A stretch of DNA of 64,000 nt from positions 3,284,501 to 3,348,500 of the forward strand of contig NZ_CP045571.1 in NCBI RefSeq assembly GCF_009662475.1, written 5' to 3'. The notes beneath the pieces are model-generated. The model was given only the letters and a program-made list of their open reading frames with translations. It was not told the origin of the DNA and made no database searches. A program made the translations under genes and the position numbers. The stretch's first letter is position 1. The number at the start of each line of letters is the position of its first letter. Below, piece after piece: positions 59,008 to 64,000 of the stretch. This stretch comes from Acidithiobacillus thiooxidans ATCC 19377 (GTDB lineage: Bacteria > Pseudomonadota > Gammaproteobacteria > Acidithiobacillales > Acidithiobacillaceae).

Positions 59008-59832
59008 ATGAAACGCTGGCAATTACTGCCTGTTCTACCGTTATTATGTCTGAGTCCTTTTGCCCAGGCAGAATCCACGAGTGACCGGGTCCTCCAGCTT
59101 CAACAGCAAATGGCAGTCATGCAGGGCGAGTTGAGCAGTCTTGTTGCGGTTCAGCAAGCGGACAAGGGCTCACAAAGCGCTCTGGCCAGCCTGCTTCAAC
59201 GTACTCAACGACTGGAGCAGGAAGTTCGCAATCTGCGTGGGGAAGTAGATACCAAAACCCATGACCTGCAGACAGAACAGCAAGCTACGGCCAGCAAGGT
59301 GCAGGCTCTGGCCGCACAACTTGCCGTAGCCACTCCAGCAACCGGCATAACCGCCAGCACCAGCAGCGTGCTAACCAGCACTTCTCCAGTCAGCACGCCT
59401 GCTGCAGCGGTGGCCAGCGCGGCCAGCAATGCATCCGCACCATCCATTCAAGGACTGGGACAAGCGGATTACCAGCATGCCTTCAATTTTCTGCGTCAGG
59501 GTAAATATGGTGATGCCGTCACCGGCCTGCAGGGTTTCATCCAGAAATATCCACAAAGCAGTCTGGTGCCGGATGCCTATTACTGGTTAGGGCAAGCCCA
59601 GTACGTACTGGGACAAAATGATGCGGCACTGAAAAGCCTTTATGTGGTGCCTACCCGTTTCAGCCAGAGCAGCAAGGCTCCCGAAGCCATGTTACGCATG
59701 GCCGAGATTTATCAGGCCATCGGCAAAAAGAAGCAGGCAACCGTGGTCCTTAATAAGGTCCTCAAACAATATCCCAGCACCCCGTCAGCACAAAAAGCGG
59801 AAGCACAGTTACAGGCCTTGCCGTCTCAGTAA
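59008..59832 (+). CDS. cpoB: Cell division coordinator CpoB (YbgF)
   Basis: A 274-residue periplasmic protein: signal peptide (ending FAQA), coiled coil at about 25-95, a serine/threonine/alanine-rich linker (about 105-150), and TPR repeats (YQHAFNFLRQGKYGDAVTGL onward). It couples outer-membrane constriction to peptidoglycan synthesis through TolA and PBP1B. Start 59008 is preferred since aaggag lies 9 bases upstream; ATG 59002 is only three bases from it. Confidence 0.9.
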   Translation: MKRWQLLPVLPLLCLSPFAQAESTSDRVLQLQQQMAVMQGELSSLVAVQQADKGSQSALASLLQRTQRLEQEVRNLRGEVDTKTHDLQTEQQATASKVQALAAQLAVATPATGITASTSSVLTSTSPVSTPAAAVASAASNASAPSIQGLGQADYQHAFNFLRQGKYGDAVTGLQGFIQKYPQSSLVPDAYYWLGQAQYVLGQNDAALKSLYVVPTRFSQSSKAPEAMLRMAEIYQAIGKKKQATVVLNKVLKQYPSTPSAQKAEAQLQALPSQ

Positions 59833-59834
59833 GG

Positions 59835-60479
59835 ATGGACGAACGGCTTCGCATCACCGAAATTTTTCATAGCCTGCAAGGGGAGACCCGCAGCGTAGGC
59901 CGTCCTGCAACTTTTGTGAGGCTGACCGGCTGTCCTCTGCGTTGTCACTACTGTGATACGGCTTATGCGTTTCATGGTGGTGAATGGCAGACTCTGGATG
60001 TCATCATGGATGCGGTGCGGGAAGGTGGTAATCGTCTGGTCGTCGTAACTGGCGGCGAACCACTCGCCCAGCAGGACGTGCTGCCGCTCATGACCCGGCT
60101 ATGCGACTCCGGCTACGAAGTTTTTCTGGAAACCAGCGGCGCCCTATCCGTCGAAGCGGTAGACCCCCGTGTTATCAAGGTGCTTGACCTCAAAACGCCG
60201 GATTCTGGCGAGTCAGACCGTAACCTTTGGGAAAACCTGACCCGGCTAAATGCCCAGGATCAAATCAAATTCGTCATTTGCAGCCGCCGGGATTATGACT
60301 GGGCCAAGGAAGTTCTGGCGCGGGAAGACCTGAGCCAGATCTGCGAGGTCTTGTTTTCCCCCTCCCAGGGGGAAATGCCGCTCCGTGACCTGGCCGACTG
60401 GATACTCACCGACCAACTTCCGGTGCGCCTCCAGATTCAACTGCACAAACTCATTTGGGGCGATGTCCCGGGACGCTGA
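59835..60479 (+). CDS. queE: 7-carboxy-7-deazaguanine synthase
   Basis: Radical-SAM enzyme of queuosine synthesis that contracts 6-carboxy-tetrahydropterin. The 214-residue protein has the cluster-binding CPLRCHYCDT with three cysteines, GGEPL for SAM binding, and IFHSLQGETRSVGRPATFVRL at the start. It begins two bases after cpoB and ends one base before queC. Confidence 0.94.
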   Translation: MDERLRITEIFHSLQGETRSVGRPATFVRLTGCPLRCHYCDTAYAFHGGEWQTLDVIMDAVREGGNRLVVVTGGEPLAQQDVLPLMTRLCDSGYEVFLETSGALSVEAVDPRVIKVLDLKTPDSGESDRNLWENLTRLNAQDQIKFVICSRRDYDWAKEVLAREDLSQICEVLFSPSQGEMPLRDLADWILTDQLPVRLQIQLHKLIWGDVPGR

Positions 60480-61178
60480 ATGGTGCCAGACATGATTGAA
60501 ACAAAACCTGCCATTGTGCTGCTTTCCGGCGGCCTCGACTCCGCCACGGTCATGGCCCTGATGCGTCGCGATGGTTATGCCATTCATGCCATGTCCTTTG
60601 ATTATGGCCAACGCCACAAGCAGGAACTGCATTACGCCGGACTGGTGGCACAGGCTATGGGAGTGGCCAGTCATCGCACCGTGCATATTGATCTGGCCGC
60701 GTTTGGCGGTTCGGCCCTGACGGATGCCCAGCTTGCGGTACCCGAAAGTGGTATCGCTCCCGGCATTCCCATTACCTATGTCCCGGCGCGGAACACCATA
60801 TTTTTATCTTTTGCCCTGGCCCTGGCTGAAGTAACGGGGGCACAGGATATTTTCATCGGAGTCAACAGCCAGGATTACAGCGGTTATCCTGACTGCCGTC
60901 CAGAATTCATCAGCGCCTTTGAGAAACTGGCCCAGGTAGCTACCCGCCTCGGCGACGAATCCAGAGGACCGCGTATTCACGCGCCTCTCCAGTATCTCGA
61001 CAAAAGCGAAATCATCCAGTTGGGAACCCGGTTAGGCGTCGATTACGGTTTGACCCGCTCCTGTTACCAGCTCGATGACCAGGGCCGATCCTGCGGCCGC
61101 TGCGACAGTTGCCGCCTGCGCCACGCCGGATTCCTGAGCGCCGGAATTGCTGATCCTACGCCTTATCAAGAAGCCTAA
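60480..61178 (+). CDS. queC: 7-cyano-7-deazaguanine synthase
   Basis: Makes preQ0 from the QueE product with ATP and ammonia. The 232-residue protein has the PP-loop motif [11 protein letters not shown] and a C-terminal four-cysteine zinc site ([17 protein letters not shown]). The start touches the queE stop. Its stop codon is part of the left arm of the quasi-palindrome that follows. Confidence 0.95.
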   Translation: MVPDMIETKPAIVLLSGGLDSATVMALMRRDGYAIHAMSFDYGQRHKQELHYAGLVAQAMGVASHRTVHIDLAAFGGSALTDAQLAVPESGIAPGIPITYVPARNTIFLSFALALAEVTGAQDIFIGVNSQDYSGYPDCRPEFISAFEKLAQVATRLGDESRGPRIHAPLQYLDKSEIIQLGTRLGVDYGLTRSCYQLDDQGRSCGRCDSCRLRHAGFLSAGIADPTPYQEA

Positions 61179-61372
61179 AAACGGCAGTTGTCGTGGGTGC
61201 TTTGCAGCGACTTTTGTTTTGAGCCGTTGTTGTTCTTGGCGAAATCCTGCGTCCGTCAGGAGAGCTGTCTGAGCCCGCAGGGCGAGTTCTCTCCTGACAG
61301 CAGGATGAGCCCTAGAACAACAGGCGAGGAACAACGGAGCAAAAAGCACCCACGGCAACTGCCGTTTTTAGG
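61174..61372. repeat. 199-bp quasi-palindrome between queC and tolB
   Basis: CCTAAAAACGGCAGTTG (61174-61190) is the exact reverse complement of the right end (61356-61372), and pairing goes on inward: GTGGGTGCTTT with AAAAGCACCCAC, CCGTTGTTGTTCT with AGAACAAC and ACAACGG, ATCCTG and TCAGGAGAG with CTCTCCTGA and CAGGAT. The whole can fold as one long imperfect hairpin. The A/T ends let it serve as a terminator on both strands. Confidence 0.85.
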
Positions 61373-61484
61373 ATAAGGCGGAGTGTGCTGTGGCTGGCGT
61401 AGTCTCGAAATAAATACGCCCATTACGTCCATTGGACGGCTCCTTAGCCGAGCCACGGCCTTGATGCAGAAGTGCCGGTTTCGT
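61373..61484. other. Spacer between the quasi-palindrome and tolB
   Basis: 112 bp with no gene. It contains a small GGCTCCTTAGCCGAGCC hairpin (about 61438-61454) and nothing else I can identify. Confidence 0.5.
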
Positions 61485-62753
61485 CTACCGTGACCAGGCG
61501 GGCTGGCTGTCCTGACCGACGTCACTGTGCAATATGGCCATGGTTTTACCATCCAGACTGACTTCTGCCAGAACCTTGCGGCCACCCCGATGGGTGCCAT
61601 ACAAAATCATCTGACCATTACCCGCGAAACTCGGATGATCGCAGTTGCCCTGGGCATCCAGCACCCGCAGGCCGCTGCCGTTGGGATCCATCACGGCCAA
61701 GGCATAAACACCATCCGTGCGATGAATAAAGGCGATGGCATTTCCCGTGGGTGAGTACTCAGGTCCGGCATTATAGCCGCCGCTGTAAGTCAGGCGATGG
61801 ATGTTGCCGTCATTGGCATTCATGGCATAAATCTGCGGCCCACCCGCGCGATCCGAGACAAACACAATCTGGCTGCCATTAGGCGACCAGGTAGGCGAAG
61901 TATTGATGGCATCATCATTGGTCAATTGCCGCCGCTGCCCGGTCTGCAGATTGGCCACATACAGCTCGGTATGTCCGCCCGAGGAGCGTGCGTAGGCAAT
62001 TTCCTGGCCATTGGGTGAAAAAGCCGGAGCACTGACAATTTCACCACCCGGCGCGATAGATTGGCGTTTTCCCGTCGCCAGATCCTGCACGTAAATGATG
62101 GCGCGGGCATTGGCATAGGTGACATAAGCCAGACGGTGATTGTTGGGTGACCAGACCGGCGAAAATACCGGCATGATGCCCCGAACAATGGGATGCGGAT
62201 TCCAGCCATCTGATTCAGCCACCAGCAATTCATAGGTATTACCGGTCTGCCGCACATAGGCAATACGGCTGGCAAAGGGACCGGGTTTTCCGGTGAAAGC
62301 CTGATAAATGACATCTGCGACGTGATGCGCGGTCATATGCAATTCAGCGGCCGAACAGGTGAAACGCCGCGCCGTCAACTCCTGCCCCGTGCTGACATTG
62401 TAGACATAGACACTGACCGCATACCCGCCATTCAGGGGCTGCACCGAACCCACTGCAAGACCGGTAGCTCCCACGGCAGTCCATTCGGAAGCCTTGACGG
62501 CTCCCGGGGCGCGGGGATCACTGGGATAACCCGCTGGCTCAATCACCCGAAACAAACCACTGTGGCGCAAATCATTGCGCACCACATCGGCTACTGAAGG
62601 CTGTCCCGGCACGCCCGGACCAAAAGAAGGTATGGCAATGGGCAGAGCCGAAGCCACACTTTTAGTGATTTCTACGGTGAGTGCGGCCTGGGCGGGCAAC
62701 ACAAATACTGAAGCCAGCAGAAACAGGGCCAAAGCCCAGAAGCGTTTAGCCAT
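61485..62753 (-). CDS. tolB: Tol-Pal system beta-propeller protein TolB
   Basis: Periplasmic partner of Pal and TolA. The 422-residue precursor has a signal peptide (ending AQA), an N-terminal alpha/beta domain (about 25-160) and six propeller blades with the repeated pattern F/WSPNG (for example SPVWSPNNHRLAYV, PAFSPNGQEIAYA, PTWSPNGSQIVFV, PEYSPTGNAIAFI). Overlaps the tolA end by eight bases. Confidence 0.96.
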   Translation of the reverse strand: MAKRFWALALFLLASVFVLPAQAALTVEITKSVASALPIAIPSFGPGVPGQPSVADVVRNDLRHSGLFRVIEPAGYPSDPRAPGAVKASEWTAVGATGLAVGSVQPLNGGYAVSVYVYNVSTGQELTARRFTCSAAELHMTAHHVADVIYQAFTGKPGPFASRIAYVRQTGNTYELLVAESDGWNPHPIVRGIMPVFSPVWSPNNHRLAYVTYANARAIIYVQDLATGKRQSIAPGGEIVSAPAFSPNGQEIAYARSSGGHTELYVANLQTGQRRQLTNDDAINTSPTWSPNGSQIVFVSDRAGGPQIYAMNANDGNIHRLTYSGGYNAGPEYSPTGNAIAFIHRTDGVYALAVMDPNGSGLRVLDAQGNCDHPSFAGNGQMILYGTHRGGRKVLAEVSLDGKTMAILHSDVGQDSQPAWSR

Positions 62754-63795
62754 GATTGAGATCCTCCGCGTTCATTTTGAGGTTAATAGGTGTGTTGAAG
62801 GCTGAATAGGGCAAACCGATAGGCGGAACAAAAGGTGCGGCGGCTTCCACGGCAGCAATCACCAAATGATCGAAGTGGGCATCACCACTGGATCGAATAA
62901 CAACGGGCGTTCCTATCAGTTGTCCCTGGGGTCCAAGGCGTATCTGTATTTCACAAGCAAGGGCCGAAGAAGACACCGGAACCCAACGCTCCGACACCTG
63001 GGTTTTTATGGTGTTTATCAGCATACCGATCATCCGCTGATTTTCCGAGGCCTGCTGGGCGCGGGCAGCGGCCATGTTGGCTTCAGCCTGCAACTTGGCC
63101 TTTGCTTCGGCCATGCGCTGCTGCAAGGCTTTGGCGCGTGCGGCAGCCGCCACTTGGGCCGCCTGGGCTGCCAGTTGTTTTTTGAGTTCTGCAGCGCGGG
63201 CCGCCGCTGCTTTTTCCTCGGCGGCCTTAGCGGCAGCCTGTTGCGCGGCCTTCTCCTGAGCAGCCTTCTCTTGAGCAGCTTTTTCCTGGGCTGCCTTTCT
63301 GGCCGCTGCTTTTTCCTGAGCGGCTTTTTCGGCGGCAGCCTTGGCCTCTTGAGCGGCTTTTTGTCGTGCGGCCAGCTCTTCGGCATGCTTTTCCTGCGCC
63401 GCGCGTGCTGCCGCAATTTGTGCCGCCTTCTGTCTGGCCGCTTTTTCAGCTTTTGATGCCTGTTCAGCGGCAATTTGCGCCGCAGTAGGTGGTGGTGGCG
63501 TCACCGGTTTGGGCTCCGGCTTGGGAACGGGAACAGGCTTGGGAGTTGGCTTAGGAACAGGAACGGGTTTAGGCACCGGTTTGGGTGCAGGCTGAGGGGC
63601 AGGAACCGGTTGCGGAACCGGAACCGGGGCAGGCATGGCGGCCATAGGCATACTGCTGCTCAGTTGTGCCTGCATGGGTTTGTTGCCACTACTCGGTGGC
63701 ACCTGCACATGAAAAGTCCAGAACAGGGCAAACAGTATGGCCGCATTGAGAATAATGGCCAGCAGCAAAGGCCAAAAAGGCTGACGCTCTTTCAA
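62746..63795 (-). CDS. tolA: Cell envelope integrity protein TolA
   Basis: Inner-membrane protein that spans the periplasm. The 349-residue protein has one membrane segment (about 8-28), a proline/lysine repeat stretch (PKPVPKPVPVPKPTPKP, about 63-100), a long alanine/lysine/glutamate/glutamine helix (about 105-245, many EKAAQ repeats) and a C-terminal TonB/TolA domain (CEIQIRLGPQGQLIG). The start is a TTG overlapping the tolR stop (TTGA). Confidence 0.93.
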   Translation of the reverse strand: MKERQPFWPLLLAIILNAAILFALFWTFHVQVPPSSGNKPMQAQLSSSMPMAAMPAPVPVPQPVPAPQPAPKPVPKPVPVPKPTPKPVPVPKPEPKPVTPPPPTAAQIAAEQASKAEKAARQKAAQIAAARAAQEKHAEELAARQKAAQEAKAAAEKAAQEKAAARKAAQEKAAQEKAAQEKAAQQAAAKAAEEKAAAARAAELKKQLAAQAAQVAAAARAKALQQRMAEAKAKLQAEANMAAARAQQASENQRMIGMLINTIKTQVSERWVPVSSSALACEIQIRLGPQGQLIGTPVVIRSSGDAHFDHLVIAAVEAAAPFVPPIGLPYSAFNTPINLKMNAEDLNHG

Positions 63796-64000
63796 TGACC
63801 CTCCGGGCGGGTCAGCAGGCCGACATGGGAAATACCGGCTTCCTGCAGCCGTGCCATCACGGCCATGACCTTGCCATAATCCACATGGGCATCACCACCT
63901 ACCAATACCTGCACCTGACCATGACTGGAAGCGGCAATATGGCGTACATCTGTAGCCAGATCATCCAATGCTACCGAACTGTGACTGTCTTTGAACTGTA
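63792..64000 (-). CDS. tolR: TolR, C-terminal part
   Basis: The minus-strand frame is open from the window edge to TGA 63794-63792 (68 residues seen). It reads VQVLVGGDAHVDYGKVMAVMARLQEAGISHVGLLT, the C-terminal domain of the ExbD/TolR family with the strand-helix pattern that binds peptidoglycan. With TolQ, expected beyond the edge, it forms the proton-driven stator for TolA. Confidence 0.9.
   Translation of the reverse strand, partial: QFKDSHSSVALDDLATDVRHIAASSHGQVQVLVGGDAHVDYGKVMAVMARLQEAGISHVGLLTRPEGH

Noticed and set aside
63030-63473. 147-codon frame inside tolA
   Set aside because: It is an out-of-frame reading of the alanine/lysine repeat helix of TolA.

Overview
The window is bacterial chromosome, most likely from an Acidithiobacillus-like, autotrophic, acidophilic gammaproteobacterium-type organism. 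The main reason is a continuous Calvin-cycle/glycolysis gene block joined to trpEGDC, an arrangement I associate with the cbb3 operon of Acidithiobacillus ferrooxidans. Sulfur-linked genes (persulfide-dioxygenase-like hydrolase, YeeE/YedE pair) fit with this. The species is inferred from recall and synteny, not from a search.

Layout. 1-263: end of an inositol-monophosphatase-family gene. 322-9582: glpX, tkt, gap, pgk, pyk, fba, rpe, gph, all on the plus strand. 9583-14447: trpE, trpG, trpD, trpC, with a vapBC toxin-antitoxin module wedged between trpE and trpG that left a duplicated trpG start. 14485-21431: housekeeping and stress genes (OsmC, Rrf2, coq7, a 2Fe-2S ferredoxin, a hydrolase, an ABC exporter, persulfide metabolism, a secreted protein). 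21574-21650: a tRNA-CAT gene that is the left end of a 16.6-kb integrative element. The element runs to a 47-bp copy of the tRNA 3' end at 38225-38271. It carries a frameshifted tyrosine integrase, two HU/IHF-like proteins, a TraR-type zinc finger, a low-GC glycosyltransferase/flippase cassette, an HMCES-type peptidase, an iteron array, a Toprim-ATPase replication protein, and about 2 kb of noncoding DNA with two large palindromic modules.

38486-46682: a low-GC putative exopolysaccharide synthesis and export operon: small protein, zinc-ribbon plus degenerate GGDEF-like protein, processive GT2 synthase, TolC-like/glycosidase-like fusion, HlyD adaptor, sugar epimerase. The fusion gene is split by an ISL3-family element. 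A second copy of that element splits a gene in the integrative element. Both copies are 1302 bp with 8-bp target duplications.

46788-54846: cold-shock gene, then a C1 cluster (NAD-dependent dehydrogenase, YdeP-type molybdo-oxidoreductase, small winged-helix protein, FdhD, glutathione-dependent formaldehyde dehydrogenase, S-formylglutathione hydrolase, MFS transporter), which together could take formaldehyde to formate and CO2. 54849-58240: TonB-like protein and hemB-hemD-hemC on the minus strand. 58408-61178: pal, cpoB, queE, queC. 61485-64000: tolB, tolA, tolR on the minus strand. The Tol-Pal locus is thus split into two convergent halves that meet at a 199-bp quasi-palindrome.

Best candidates for something undescribed: the exopolysaccharide machine with its outer-membrane-channel/glycosidase fusion, and the paired palindromic modules (different 9-bp repeat words, same architecture, Fur-box-like centre) near the right end of the integrative element.
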